Shown: in pieces, positions 21,644 to 30,295 of the stretch | Layout: every line of letters begins with the position of its first letter | Position numbering within the stretch: position 1 is the stretch's first letter | From: a virus | Direction: 5' to 3' (one strand) | DNA: 64,000 nucleotides | IMG/VR virus record: IMGVR_UViG_3300028024_000008 | Coordinates: 1-64,000 of that record | Made by a program: the position numbers and the translations under genes | Notes under the pieces: model-generated | Told to the model about the DNA's origin: nothing | Database searches by the model: none | The model's input: the letters and a program-made list of their open reading frames with translations, nothing else

Positions 21644-22969
21644 ATGAGCTTCCTGAAACGACTGTTCAGCCGTGAAGCTGCAACGGGCGAGGGTGTCTCT
21701 GCGCCTGCGGCGAAGGCAGCGGCCGAGGGCGGTACATGGTCAGGTGGCACATTCTCGCTGCCGTCATTGGCCGGCTCGGTGCGGTCGCTGACCGGCGTCA
21801 CCATGAACCAGGTGACGGCGCTGCAGGTCTCGACCGTCTTCGCCTGTGTTTCGATCCGGGCCGAGGATGTCGCGCGCTGCACAGCCAGGCTGTACCGACA
21901 GCTTCCGGATGGTGACAGGGCAGAGATCAGCCCGAAGCAGCATCCGATCGCCCTGTTGTTGAAGCGTCCGAACGATTTTCAGACCTGGTTCCAGTTTGTC
22001 GAACAGATGGAACTCAATTGTCTGCTGCATCAGAACGCCTATGCGGTGAAGCTCTATGACCGCCGCGGCAACATCGAAGAGGTGATCCCGATCAACCCGG
22101 CGCAGGTCATCATGATGGCCGGCCCGGATGGTCGCCTGATGTATAACGTCGCCCGGCTGGGCCTCTGGGAACAGGCGAAGCTGTCCGATTACGGCGCGGT
22201 GATCGCCGCCGAGGACATCATCCATCTTCGCGGCCTGACCCTGAATACGTTGCTCGGCTATTCGCGGATCCAGCTGGCGCGGGAAGCGATCGGCCTCGCC
22301 ATGGCTCAGGAGCAGCAGGCGGCACGCTGGATCGGCAACGGCGCCCGGCCGTCCGGCATCCTGAAGACCGACAAGAGCTTGACGGATGAGGGCGCCAAGC
22401 GGCTCAAGAGCCTGTGGCAATCGCTGGTCGGCGGCCTCATCAATACCGGCTCGACGCCGGTGCTGGAGAACGGCCTCAGCTGGGAAAAGCTCGGCATGGA
22501 TTCCGTCGACATGGAATTCGCCCAGTCCCGCAAGGATCAGATCCTGGAGATCTGCCGCTTCTTCCGGATGCCGCCGCACAAGGTCGGCATGATGGATGGC
22601 GTCGCCAAGGCATCGCTTGCCCAGCAGGACCAGGATTACGTCAACAACACGATCATGCCGGATCTCGAGCGCTGGGAGACCAGCCTGGAGCGCACCTTTG
22701 ATCTCGACCTTTCCGACTACGAGATCGATTTCGACGAGACGCAGCTCGCCCGGGCCGATGTGCAAACCCGCTACACCAACTATCGCACCGGCATCATGAG
22801 CGGCTTCCTCAAGCAGAACGAGGCCCGCAAGGCCGAAAATCTCAAGCAGGACCCAGACGGCGACAAGTTGCTCGTTCCGTCGAGCATGGTGCCGCAGGGC
22901 AGCGACATCAATGGATCGGCCGATGATGGCGCCGGCCGGCCGCCCGCAGGTCAATCCGAGAAGGTGTGA
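21644..22969 (+). CDS. HK97-family portal protein
   Basis: The product is 441 residues, MSFLKRLFSREAATGEG and onward. The family blocks ALQVSTVFACVSIRAEDVA, LLLKRPNDFQTWFQFVE, LLGYSRIQLAREAIGLAMAQ and the conserved RFFRMPPHKVG are all present. It forms the dodecameric ring through which DNA passes. It follows the terminase with a six-base gap and precedes the protease, the normal HK97 order. The C-terminal tail is Asp/Gly/Pro-rich. Confidence 0.95.
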   Translation: MSFLKRLFSREAATGEGVSAPAAKAAAEGGTWSGGTFSLPSLAGSVRSLTGVTMNQVTALQVSTVFACVSIRAEDVARCTARLYRQLPDGDRAEISPKQHPIALLLKRPNDFQTWFQFVEQMELNCLLHQNAYAVKLYDRRGNIEEVIPINPAQVIMMAGPDGRLMYNVARLGLWEQAKLSDYGAVIAAEDIIHLRGLTLNTLLGYSRIQLAREAIGLAMAQEQQAARWIGNGARPSGILKTDKSLTDEGAKRLKSLWQSLVGGLINTGSTPVLENGLSWEKLGMDSVDMEFAQSRKDQILEICRFFRMPPHKVGMMDGVAKASLAQQDQDYVNNTIMPDLERWETSLERTFDLDLSDYEIDFDETQLARADVQTRYTNYRTGIMSGFLKQNEARKAENLKQDPDGDKLLVPSSMVPQGSDINGSADDGAGRPPAGQSEKV

Positions 22970-22970
22970 C

Positions 22971-24254
22971 ATGAACAAGAAATTTGCCAATGCCGCCGTC
23001 GTGAAAAGCGACGGTCTCGGCGATCGCCAGATTCGTGTCCGTGCCTCGGATGCGACGGTCGATATGGTCGGCGATATCCTGATCCCGAAAGGCTGCTCGC
23101 TGCGCGGCAACACGCAGACGGTCAAGGTCTTCGCCGATCATGAATCGAAGATCGCCAATACGCTCGGCAGCGCCGAGGTCACGATCACCGACAAGTCGGT
23201 CGATGCCGTCATCACCTTCCTGGAAAAGGGCATCAGCGATCTCGCCGATCTCGCCTGCAATCTCTACAAATCAGGCGTCCTGACCGACGTCTCGGTTGGC
23301 TTCGATCCGGAGGAGGCGGAACCGCGCAAGGGCGGCGGCATCGTCTTCACCAAATGGAAACTCCTCGAGATCTCCTGTGTCGGCATCGGCTGCAACGACA
23401 ACGCCGTGACGACCGCCAAATCGGCGGAATTCGATGGCGCGCGGTTCTGGCTGGAATCGGACGAGCATATGTCAATTGAGCAGACCGCCAGGGCCGGAGA
23501 AGTGCTCAAGGCGTGGCTTGCCGATCCGGCAACGCCGCTGGTGCTCGGGAAAGGTTTCCACCTGAAATCCACCATCGTCCAGAAGGCCGATGAAACCGAT
23601 TGGCGTGTCGGCGCAGCGAGCGATCTCCCGCTTGGCGATGACGGCACCTGGGATGGACCGGCCGCCGCCAAGAAGATGCTGGATGATGCCGAAGGCGAAG
23701 ACGGCAAGATCGATGCCACCAAGGCCAAACGCGGCTTCCTGGTCTATGACCTGAAGAACGCCGCAGAACGCGGCGGCTACAAGCTGCCTTTCGCCGAGCT
23801 CATCGACGGCGAGCTGAAGGCCATGCCAGGCGGTCTCCGCGCCGCGGCGTCCCGTCTTTCCGGTACCGACATCCCCGACGCAGCCAAGGAAAAGGCCCGG
23901 AGCGTCATCGACAGCTATGAGGCGAAGATGAAAAACGACAAGGCGATTGCCCGCATCAAAACGAAGCTCCTCGAGCGCCTCAAGACCAAGGGTCTCTATG
24001 ACGTGGCCTATCTGGCGGAATGCCTGCAGACGCTGGGCTGGCTCCAGATGGGCGCCGAGGATGAGGCCGATTGGGAAGGCGATGATTCGCTCGTCCCCGG
24101 CATGCTCGCAAATGCGCTGCAGGCTTGTGCCGACGCCCTGGTTGCGATGGCGAAGGAAGAATCCGACGAGCTGCTGGCCGTCGCGCTCGGCAAAGCCCGG
24201 ACGCAGGTTCGCACCAAGAACGCCATCACCAAACGGGCGAAACAGGTCGCCTGA
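22971..24254 (+). CDS. Prohead protease fused to a second domain
   Basis: The product is 427 residues from the ATG at 22971, one base after the portal stop; the upstream in-frame ATG lies inside the portal gene. Residues 1-150 are an HK97 gp4-like serine protease with His57 (VFADHES), Ser108 (LTDVSVGFDP) and Glu133 (LLEISCVGIG). Residues about 200-325 form a separate domain (RRGFLVYDLKNAAERGGY-type block, LPFAELIDGELKAM, AKEKARSVIDSYEAK), followed by a helical tail. HK97 proteases are usually near 200-230 residues, so this is a long fusion. The second part may be a scaffold, which is inference. Confidence 0.88.
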   Translation: MNKKFANAAVVKSDGLGDRQIRVRASDATVDMVGDILIPKGCSLRGNTQTVKVFADHESKIANTLGSAEVTITDKSVDAVITFLEKGISDLADLACNLYKSGVLTDVSVGFDPEEAEPRKGGGIVFTKWKLLEISCVGIGCNDNAVTTAKSAEFDGARFWLESDEHMSIEQTARAGEVLKAWLADPATPLVLGKGFHLKSTIVQKADETDWRVGAASDLPLGDDGTWDGPAAAKKMLDDAEGEDGKIDATKAKRGFLVYDLKNAAERGGYKLPFAELIDGELKAMPGGLRAAASRLSGTDIPDAAKEKARSVIDSYEAKMKNDKAIARIKTKLLERLKTKGLYDVAYLAECLQTLGWLQMGAEDEADWEGDDSLVPGMLANALQACADALVAMAKEESDELLAVALGKARTQVRTKNAITKRAKQVA

Positions 24255-24287
24255 CTAATTCCGGCAGCCGCCGGGATTGCCCCTTCC

Positions 24288-24346
24288 GCCCTTGGGCAAG
24301 GCAGCGGCGACGCGATGTCGCCGCGTCCCCACTGAAGGAGCCTCTC
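24288..24346 (+). promoter_or_regulatory. Leader element of the capsid gene: shared 17-mer plus hairpin
   Basis: GCCCTTGGGCAAGGCAG (24288-24304) is repeated exactly at 33441-33457 before the tail-tube gene. Here it is followed by a perfect 8-bp hairpin GCGGCGAC (24304-24311)/GTCGCCGC (24317-24324) and GAAGGAG before the capsid start. There is no T-tract, so it is likely an RNA-stability or processing element that raises expression of the two most abundant virion proteins. Confidence 0.55.
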
Positions 24347-25636
24347 ATGGCTAAAAACCGCGCAGAGCTGGTCGCCAAGCGCCTCCAGCTCTCCGATCGC
24401 ATGAACGCGATCGCCGAGATGCCGGCGGCTGAAATGACGCCGGAAGTTACCAAGGAGTTCGACGATGCCGAGACCGAGATCAAGGGTCTCGATAAGGAAA
24501 TCGACAAGCTGGATCGGGCATTCCAGGCCTCGGCCGCCAAGGCGATGCCGGTCGGCGGCGGCGCACAGCCGGCGGCGACTGTCCCGGCCCGCGCCAAGGA
24601 GAAGGATTATCCGGTCGGCCGCTATGTGAAATCCCTCTACGCCGGCGGCGGCAGCGTGCATCAGGCCGCGGACCATGCCAAGCGCACCTATGGTGATGAC
24701 GACGTCGTCACCAAGGCGCTGAGCACCGCGGTTGCCGCCGATGGCGGTGCGCTCGTGCCGGAAGACTTCGCCGACCAGGTGATCGAGCTGCTGCGTCCGG
24801 CGACGGTGGTTCGTTCCAGCGGTGCCCTCACGGTGCCGATGCCGCGCGGTACCATGCGCATGCCGCGTCAGACCTCCGGTGTGACCGGCAGCTATGGTTC
24901 GGAAGGCGGTTCGCTGTCGGCCGAGCAGGCTCAGTTCGGCGATATCGTCGCGACGTTCAAGAAATTGCGCGTCCTGACGCCGATCTCGAATGATCTCCTG
25001 CGTTATGCCTCGCCGCAGACCGATCGCATCGTCCAGCAGGATATCGTCCTCGGCCTGGCCCGCACGGAAGACTTCGCCTTCCTGCGCGGTGACGGCACCC
25101 AGGATTATCCGGTCGGCCTGAAGACGATCGCCACCCGGGCCGGCAATACCGTCCCGAGCAACGGCACGCCGACCCTCGACACGGTCTCCGCGGAACTGAA
25201 TAACGCGGTGCTGAAGCTGTCGCAGGCCAATATCCCGATGCTGGAGCCGGCCTGGTTCTTCCATCCCCGGACCGAGCTCTTCCTCAAGAACCTGAAGAAC
25301 GCCAACGGGTTCTACGTCTACAAGGACGAGATGAGCGAAAACAAGACGCTGCTCGGCTATGCCTTCAAGAACACGACGGCGATCCCGGCCAATCTCGGCG
25401 TCGGCGGCGATGAATCGGAGATTTATTTCTCCGATATGGCGCAGATCATGATCTTCGACTCCCTCGCTCTCAGCCTCGCGATGTCGACCGATGCCACCTA
25501 TACGGCGGCGGATGGTTCCCAGCGCAACGCCTTCGAGCGCGACGAGACGCTGATGCGCGGTATCGCCGAGCATGACTTCCATGCCCGGCATGACACCGCT
25601 GTCGCCCTCATCACCGCCGTCAAGTGGAAGTTCTAA
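24347..25636 (+). CDS. Major capsid protein, HK97 fold
   Basis: The product is 429 residues starting MAKNRAELVAKRLQLSDRMN after GAAGGAG. Residues 1-75 are a coiled-coil delta/scaffold region, Ala-rich up to about residue 85, which the protease should remove. The rest has HK97 capsid marks: YVKSLYAGGG, ALSTAVAADGGALVPEDFA, LLRPATVVRSSGALTVPMPR, GSEGGSLSAEQAQFGDIVAT, PISNDLLRYASP and a C-terminal HDTAVALITAVKWKF. It assembles the icosahedral shell. Its neighbours are protease and decoration-like genes. Confidence 0.95.
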   Translation: MAKNRAELVAKRLQLSDRMNAIAEMPAAEMTPEVTKEFDDAETEIKGLDKEIDKLDRAFQASAAKAMPVGGGAQPAATVPARAKEKDYPVGRYVKSLYAGGGSVHQAADHAKRTYGDDDVVTKALSTAVAADGGALVPEDFADQVIELLRPATVVRSSGALTVPMPRGTMRMPRQTSGVTGSYGSEGGSLSAEQAQFGDIVATFKKLRVLTPISNDLLRYASPQTDRIVQQDIVLGLARTEDFAFLRGDGTQDYPVGLKTIATRAGNTVPSNGTPTLDTVSAELNNAVLKLSQANIPMLEPAWFFHPRTELFLKNLKNANGFYVYKDEMSENKTLLGYAFKNTTAIPANLGVGGDESEIYFSDMAQIMIFDSLALSLAMSTDATYTAADGSQRNAFERDETLMRGIAEHDFHARHDTAVALITAVKWKF

Positions 25637-25648
25637 CCGCCAGCTAAC

Positions 25649-25677
25649 CGGATCGGGCGGTGAGAGCCGCCCATCCG
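25649..25677 (+). promoter_or_regulatory. Strong intergenic hairpin after capsid gene
   Basis: CGGAT (25649-25653) and GGGCGG (25655-25660) pair with CCGCCC (25667-25672) and ATCCG (25673-25677), one bulged C. No T-tract follows, so it is more likely a 3' stabiliser of capsid mRNA than a full terminator. Confidence 0.6.
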
Positions 25678-25693
25678 AACAGAGGAGATCATC

Positions 25694-26164
25694 ATGCAGC
25701 GGATTCTCGCTACCGATCCGGCGAGCGTGCTCAAGGCTGTCATTGCCAGCACGATCCAGGACGTCACCGCCGGCGCGACGCCGGATAACCACAATGTCAC
25801 CGGCCTCGCCATTGACCGCGAGACCATGCATTTGCCGCCGGCGGCAGTGCTGGCGGTTTATTTCGAGGCCGTGCTGGGCGCCGCCAAGACGCTCGCCATC
25901 AAAAACGTCTCGATCCAGCACAGCGACGACGGCGCCACCAACTGGGCGACCTATCTGACCCTGACCGATCCCGGCGTTGTCGCCACCGGCCAGAGCGGCG
26001 GCTCGACCGAGCGCGGGCAGGTGCAGAACAGCGTCAACCTGTCCGGCGCCAAGCGTTGGGTCCGGACCATGTTCACGCCGGATCTCTCCGCGACCAATAC
26101 CGACACCTGTGAGGTCATGAGTTCGCTCATCTTCACCGGCTTCGACACCATCCCGCACGCCTGA
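25694..26164 (+). CDS. Probable head decoration or minor virion protein
   Basis: The product is 156 residues, MQRILATDPASVLKAVIAST and onward, with AGAGGAG before the ATG. It is beta-rich, with AVLAVYFEAVLGAAKTLAIK, SIQHSDDGATNWATYL and RWVRTMFTPDLSAT. Proteins of this type with a 'difference of time or dose'-like immunoglobulin pattern follow capsid genes in several siphophages. The placement between capsid and connector suggests a decoration protein. Not matched to a named family. Confidence 0.7.
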   Translation: MQRILATDPASVLKAVIASTIQDVTAGATPDNHNVTGLAIDRETMHLPPAAVLAVYFEAVLGAAKTLAIKNVSIQHSDDGATNWATYLTLTDPGVVATGQSGGSTERGQVQNSVNLSGAKRWVRTMFTPDLSATNTDTCEVMSSLIFTGFDTIPHA

Positions 26165-26176
26165 GGTGCGGCACCG

Positions 26177-26199
26177 GCCGGCGCCATCCCGGCGCCGGC
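26177..26199 (+). promoter_or_regulatory. 9-bp GC hairpin between structural genes
   Basis: GCCGGCGCC (26177-26185) and GGCGCCGGC (26191-26199) form a perfect stem with loop ATCCC. A short T/C stretch follows, not a true T-tract. It may tune expression of genes after the decoration gene. Confidence 0.6.
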
Positions 26200-26220
26200 A
26201 TCTCTCTCCGGAGTTTCTCC

Positions 26221-26385
26221 ATGATCATCGAATTCCAGAAGACCGTTACGCCCTACGTGAAAGGTGACGTCGCCGATATCCGTGACGATACGGCCAGGGG
26301 CCTGATCGAGAAGGGTGCCGCGAAGAGCTACCAGACCCGCGATGCCCGTCCCGCGGAGAACAAGCAGCGTCAATCCGGTCAGTAA
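26221..26385 (+). CDS. 54-residue small structural-module protein
   Basis: ATG at 26221 with GGAG nine bases upstream opens MIIEFQKTVTPYVKGDVADI and onward, 54 residues ending NKQRQSGQ. The first part resembles small head proteins of the type (I/V)xFxxxxxPYxxGDVAxx...A..LI..G.A, common between capsid and connector genes in HK97-like phages. It is co-directional and 11 bases before the connector gene. Confidence 0.75.
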   Translation: MIIEFQKTVTPYVKGDVADIRDDTARGLIEKGAAKSYQTRDARPAENKQRQSGQ

Positions 26386-26396
26386 GGTCCAGAACA

Positions 26397-27068
26397 ATGC
26401 GGGTCGTCAGCACGGTCCTGATAAAGGCAGGCAGTGCCGCGCTGACGACCTGGTCGGACGTCCAGCTTGAGCTCGGCCTGAAAGATGCCGATCGCGCCTG
26501 GACCGAGAAGGCAATCACCCGGGTGAGCGCGATCATCGCGCAATACTGCAACCGGGTGTTCGGCCTACAGGTCATCCAGGACGAGTTCATCCCGGAAAAC
26601 CAGCCTTTCGGCTGGCAATATCCGGACACGAAAGAGGATCTGAGGCTGAGTGCATGGCCGGTGCAGGGGGCGGCCTCGGTTGCCCTACCGGACCGCACTT
26701 TATTGGATGGCGTCGACTATCGCCTTGACCCGAAGAGCGGCGAGCTGTTCCGGATCGATGAAGTCGGCCAGATCATCCCCTGGATCCCGCTCACGGTGAC
26801 GGCGGTTTATGAGGCCGGCTACATCCTGCCGAATGACAGCGGTTATGTTGCCGGCGATGCCTCGGCGCTGCCGGCCGACATCCAGGATGCCGCGATTTCG
26901 CTGGTGAGGGCCCGGTATTTCGCCCGTAAGCGCGATCCATTGCTGAAATCCGAGGACGTGCCGGATGTCGGCGCCGCGCAATATTGGATCGGTTCCGTCG
27001 GCGACAAGCAGATGCCGAGCGACATCGCCTCAACCCTCGATAACTACCGTCCCGGCGTCATCGCATGA
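26397..27068 (+). CDS. Head-tail connector (HK97 gp6-like)
   Basis: The product is 223 residues starting MRVVSTVLIKAGSAALTTWS. Helical N-terminal part AWTEKAITRVSAIIAQYCNR leads to a beta-rich middle and a C-terminal block AISLVRARYFARKRDPLLKS. This matches the gp6-like adaptor family that forms the ring under the portal. The next gene overlaps by four bases. Confidence 0.82.
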   Translation: MRVVSTVLIKAGSAALTTWSDVQLELGLKDADRAWTEKAITRVSAIIAQYCNRVFGLQVIQDEFIPENQPFGWQYPDTKEDLRLSAWPVQGAASVALPDRTLLDGVDYRLDPKSGELFRIDEVGQIIPWIPLTVTAVYEAGYILPNDSGYVAGDASALPADIQDAAISLVRARYFARKRDPLLKSEDVPDVGAAQYWIGSVGDKQMPSDIASTLDNYRPGVIA

Positions 27069-27436
27069 GCCCGACCGAGGCGATCAGTATGCTTGACCGG
27101 CAGCTGGCGAATAATGGCAAATCGGTTGCCATGAAGAAGCGCATCGGCGGCGGCCTGAGTGGCTTCGAACAGTATTTCTGCAAGGCGATGCACCGCACCT
27201 GGACCAAGGGCCGCGGCAGCGATGAGCTCGCCGACGGCATCCAACAGCAGTTCACGCTCCTTGTTTTCTCGCCGACAGATATTCCGGCAGGGTTCGGGTC
27301 GCTTTCCGGCGGCCAGCCCTGGCCCGACGTCGGCGACATCGTCAGCGCCGATGGTCGCGACCGTGAGATAAAGGCCAGCAATCCGATCTTCATGGATGAC
27401 GTGCTGGTCAGGATCAATTGTCAGCTGGTTGGCTGA
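27065..27436 (+). CDS. Probable head-closure or minor structural protein
   Basis: The product is 123 residues, MSPTEAISMLDRQLANNGKS and onward. Basic helices in the first 55 residues are followed by beta strands (QQFTLLVFSPTDIPAGFGSL, PDVGDIVSADGRDREIK). The place right after the connector fits a head-closure protein. The family is not recognised from sequence. Confidence 0.7.
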   Translation: MSPTEAISMLDRQLANNGKSVAMKKRIGGGLSGFEQYFCKAMHRTWTKGRGSDELADGIQQQFTLLVFSPTDIPAGFGSLSGGQPWPDVGDIVSADGRDREIKASNPIFMDDVLVRINCQLVG

Positions 27437-27439
27437 CGA

Positions 27440-28096
27440 ATGATCCATTCGACCGCGAAATGGTCGGGCTCCATGGCCCGGCCGGAGACGGCCTGGCGCG
27501 CGGATCCGGTCTGGGCCGGCGAGATGGTCGTCTGTGTCGCCTCTGGGGCCAGCCTGATGCAGGCGGATATCGATCTCTGCCGCGGCCGCCGGGTGATCGC
27601 CGTCAATGATTGCTGGCGCCTGGCGCCCTGGGCGGACTGCCTATTCGCCGCCGATGCCTCCTGGTGGCAGGCCAAGGGCCCGAGGCCCGATGAATTCGCT
27701 GGCATGCGGGTGACAACGGACCGGACCAACCCGCCCGGCTGCAAAGTGATGCTCTGGAACCGGATGACGGGACTGGCCGCCGATCGGCGCTATCTCTGCA
27801 CCGGTGCCAATTCCGGATACTCGGCCGTCAATCTGGCGGTTCATCTGAACAACGGTACCGCGCCGATCGTGCTGCTCGGTTACGACATGACCGGGGAACA
27901 CTTCTTCGGCCGGCATCCGGAACCGCTCCGCAACCCTGAGGAATCGCATTTCCGGCAATGGCGCGAGAACTTCGCGACGCTGGCGGAAGCCGCGGCCAAG
28001 CGGGACCGGCCAATTGAGATCATCAATGCAAGCCGGGAAACGGCGCTGACCTGTTTTCCGTGCATGCCGCTCGAGGAGGCGCTGCAACTTCAATGA
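27440..28096 (+). CDS. Putative glycan-modifying transferase, MptE/sialyltransferase-like (copy 1)
   Basis: The product is 218 residues. The fold marks are VVCVASGASLMQADIDLCRG, RRVIAVNDCWRLAPWADCLF, then CTGANSGYSAVNLAVHLNNG and PIVLLGYDMTGEH. The SGxSL start, VN(D) pair and GxNSGxxAxNLA block recall CST-I-like sialyltransferases and related Rossmann proteins carried by phages. It shares the NSG..A.NLA and V/I-L-(G)-(Y/F)-DM blocks with 30288-30884. It opens a seven-gene island set into the head-tail genes. Donor and acceptor are unknown; the enzymatic call is from motif resemblance. Confidence 0.65.
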   Translation: MIHSTAKWSGSMARPETAWRADPVWAGEMVVCVASGASLMQADIDLCRGRRVIAVNDCWRLAPWADCLFAADASWWQAKGPRPDEFAGMRVTTDRTNPPGCKVMLWNRMTGLAADRRYLCTGANSGYSAVNLAVHLNNGTAPIVLLGYDMTGEHFFGRHPEPLRNPEESHFRQWRENFATLAEAAAKRDRPIEIINASRETALTCFPCMPLEEALQLQ

Positions 28097-28491
28097 TCAA
28101 GATCACAAGCGAAGGCGGGAACGGTTCTGGCACCAAGATCACGGATACAGAAACCGGCTATGAGATTAATCGCTGGGCCGCCGGTCTCGACGTTTCAATC
28201 AAGAGCGCAGATAGCCCAGTTACGGCGCTCGTTCAGCTGGCAATGGTTGAGCTCGACATAGAGGCCGAGCGGGTCCGTTATGCGCTCTATGATCCTGACA
28301 CCCACCAATTGCGCGAGATCGCTCAAATTGTCTTCGCAGACGGCAAGACGCTGGATTTCAGCGGCAATGGCGCGCCGAGGCCGTTGCAGGACATGAATTT
28401 CGACCATGCGGTGAAGACGCTGCATCACTCGATCCAGTTCCGCACTCAGGCTGCGATCGATGCTTGCTTCGATCGGGATGCCGGGGTCTGA
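28093..28491 (+). CDS. Hypothetical protein within glycan island
   Basis: The product is 132 residues from the ATG at 28093, in ATGA overlap with the previous gene; the longer frame lies inside that gene. It is acidic, with a beta-rich N-terminal half (TKITDTETGYEINRWAAGLD, VTALVQLAMVELDIEAE) and a helical end. No family recognised. Being locked by overlaps between transferase genes suggests a role in the same pathway or a virion protein that the island modifies. Confidence 0.75.
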   Translation: MIKITSEGGNGSGTKITDTETGYEINRWAAGLDVSIKSADSPVTALVQLAMVELDIEAERVRYALYDPDTHQLREIAQIVFADGKTLDFSGNGAPRPLQDMNFDHAVKTLHHSIQFRTQAAIDACFDRDAGV

Positions 28492-29675
28492 TGCCCTATC
28501 CTGATGTGATCGGCGAATATGAGACGATCGAGGCATGCAAGACGCGCTCGATCGCAAGGTTCGGTGACGGCGAGTTCAATCTGGCGGTTGGGCGCAAATG
28601 TGTCAGCCAGGAGGCCGATGATCGGCTCGCTGCCGAGCTGCGGGCGATCCTGGCCGGCCCGACCGCCTGCATGGTCGGGATCCCGAACATCGCACAGAGC
28701 CCGCGCGCCATCTCCTGGCAGAAATACGCCGATGGCCCGGCCGGGCAGCTGCTCGGCAAGGGCCCGTTCTATTCGAGTTTCATCACCCGGCCGGACAACG
28801 CGCCGCATATCGACACCCCGGCCTACTGGGATGCGATGTGGTCGCTCTGGCGCGGCAAGGATATCACTCTCGTGCTCGGCGATCGCCGCTCGCTGCGCCC
28901 GGAGATGCTCGCGGATGCCGCGCGCCTGACGGTGATCGAGGATCTGCGGCCAGTCACCGAGGGCGGCTGGACCAAGCATGCCTATCGGCATGTCGGCGAG
29001 ATCGAGGAGCGCATCGGCACGCCGGCCGGTACCGTCATCATGTGCCTCGGCGCGACGGCAACGGTTCTCGCCGAACGCCTGGCGCGCAAAGGTGTCCATG
29101 CCCTGGATCTCGGCCATGCCGGCATGTTCGCCCGCCATGCCGGCATCTATCGCTACAGCCAGGACGATCTCTGCTCGCCGGCCTACCGGCAAATGCTCGC
29201 TCTGGTCCGAAAGAATGTGAAGGGCTGGGGCGGCGATGGCGCCAAACATGCCGATGAGGTGCGACGCCTGGTCGCTGAGTTCGAGGCGGTGACCATCCTG
29301 GATTATGGATGCGGCGCCGGGAAACTGGCTGACGCAATGTCGCCCCAACGCGTGATGCAGTATGACGCCGGCATCGAGGGCAGGGCCGGCATGCCGAAGC
29401 CGGTCGACCTGGCGGTCTGCACGGATGTATTGGAGCATGTCGAGCTGGAAAAGCTGGATGCAGTTCTCGATCATCTCTTCCGGCTCGCAGGCAAGGCGCT
29501 CTATGTCGTGATTTCGACCCGGCCGGCGAAAGCGGTTCTGCCCGACGGCCGCAACGCCCATTTGATCGTGCAGCCCGGGCCCTGGTGGGTCGCCAAGTTC
29601 CAGGAGCAGGGCTGGAAGGGTCCTTACCGCATCGAAGATGACGGCAAGGAAGTCAGGCTCTGGTTCAAGAAATGA
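28491..29675 (+). CDS. GT-D-type glycosyltransferase fused to SAM methyltransferase
   Basis: The product is 394 residues from the ATG at 28491 (TGATG overlap). Residues about 8-240 resemble the GT-D/DUF1792 glycosyltransferase fold, starting with the hallmark SIARFGDGEFNLAVG (residues 20-34) and followed by VIMCLGATATVLAERLARKG and DLGHAGMFARH. From about 262 a class I methyltransferase begins: VTILDYGCGAGKLADAM (residues about 266-282), VDLAVCTDVLEHVELEKLD and YVVISTRPAK. Joining sugar transfer and methylation in one chain suggests a methylated glycan product. Confidence 0.8.
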   Translation: MPYPDVIGEYETIEACKTRSIARFGDGEFNLAVGRKCVSQEADDRLAAELRAILAGPTACMVGIPNIAQSPRAISWQKYADGPAGQLLGKGPFYSSFITRPDNAPHIDTPAYWDAMWSLWRGKDITLVLGDRRSLRPEMLADAARLTVIEDLRPVTEGGWTKHAYRHVGEIEERIGTPAGTVIMCLGATATVLAERLARKGVHALDLGHAGMFARHAGIYRYSQDDLCSPAYRQMLALVRKNVKGWGGDGAKHADEVRRLVAEFEAVTILDYGCGAGKLADAMSPQRVMQYDAGIEGRAGMPKPVDLAVCTDVLEHVELEKLDAVLDHLFRLAGKALYVVISTRPAKAVLPDGRNAHLIVQPGPWWVAKFQEQGWKGPYRIEDDGKEVRLWFKK

Positions 29676-30295
29676 TCAGCCGCGCCGACTGGTCGCCAAA
29701 GGTCAGCGATGAAGCCTTCGCTTTCCTGGCGATCCAGCGCGGCCGACTGAACGATATCGTCGGCAACCGGCCGGCATGGCTCGAAGCCTATAAGGCGTCG
29801 CTGTTCGACTGGTATGAGAATGCGCTGCCGTACCTGCCGGAGACCTGCGGGTCGATCTGCGATATCGGCGGCGGGATGGGCGGTATCGATGCGCTGCTGA
29901 GTCGGCATTACGGTGGCGTCGATGTCTTCATCCTCGACGGCGTCGCCGATCAGCCGGTTTTCGCGCAGACCAACCGACCGTTCAATGACATGCGGGTAAC
30001 GGCTCGATTTCTGGCGGCGAACGGCGTCGAGACCTTCGGTTATTTCCCGCCGGGTGCCCGCTCGACGGAAACCAGGTTCGATCTGATCCTGAGCACGCAG
30101 GCCTGGGGCTTCCATCTCCCACCGGCGGCCTATGCCGAATTCGCCCTCGATGGCTGGCGGACCGGTACCCGCATGATCATCGATCTGCGGCGCGGCCGCA
30201 GCGACTGGCGCCAAGGGCTGGAAGCGGATTTCGGTCGGGCCGAGATCATTTATCAGGACTGCAAGTTCGAAAGGCTGGTCTTCGGGCATGCCTGA
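29672..30295 (+). CDS. SAM-dependent methyltransferase-like protein
   Basis: The product is 207 residues with four-base overlap to the fusion gene. Motif I is SICDIGGGMGGIDALLSRHY (about residues 61-80), followed by DVFILDGV as motif II and LILSTQAWGFHLP further on. This is a class I methyltransferase layout. The target could be a sugar or the glycoprotein. A pairing with the methyltransferase half of the preceding gene would give two methyl transfers in the island. Confidence 0.75.
   Translation: MISRADWSPKVSDEAFAFLAIQRGRLNDIVGNRPAWLEAYKASLFDWYENALPYLPETCGSICDIGGGMGGIDALLSRHYGGVDVFILDGVADQPVFAQTNRPFNDMRVTARFLAANGVETFGYFPPGARSTETRFDLILSTQAWGFHLPPAAYAEFALDGWRTGTRMIIDLRRGRSDWRQGLEADFGRAEIIYQDCKFERLVFGHA

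Noticed and set aside
21764-23125. A 453-codon minus-strand ORF over the portal gene
   Set aside because: Antisense shadow of a clearly identified portal protein.
24008-26158. A 716-codon minus-strand ORF over protease and capsid genes
   Set aside because: It is the mirror of high-GC coding sequence. It has low-complexity Arg/Gly/Leu/Asp composition and runs against the late operon.
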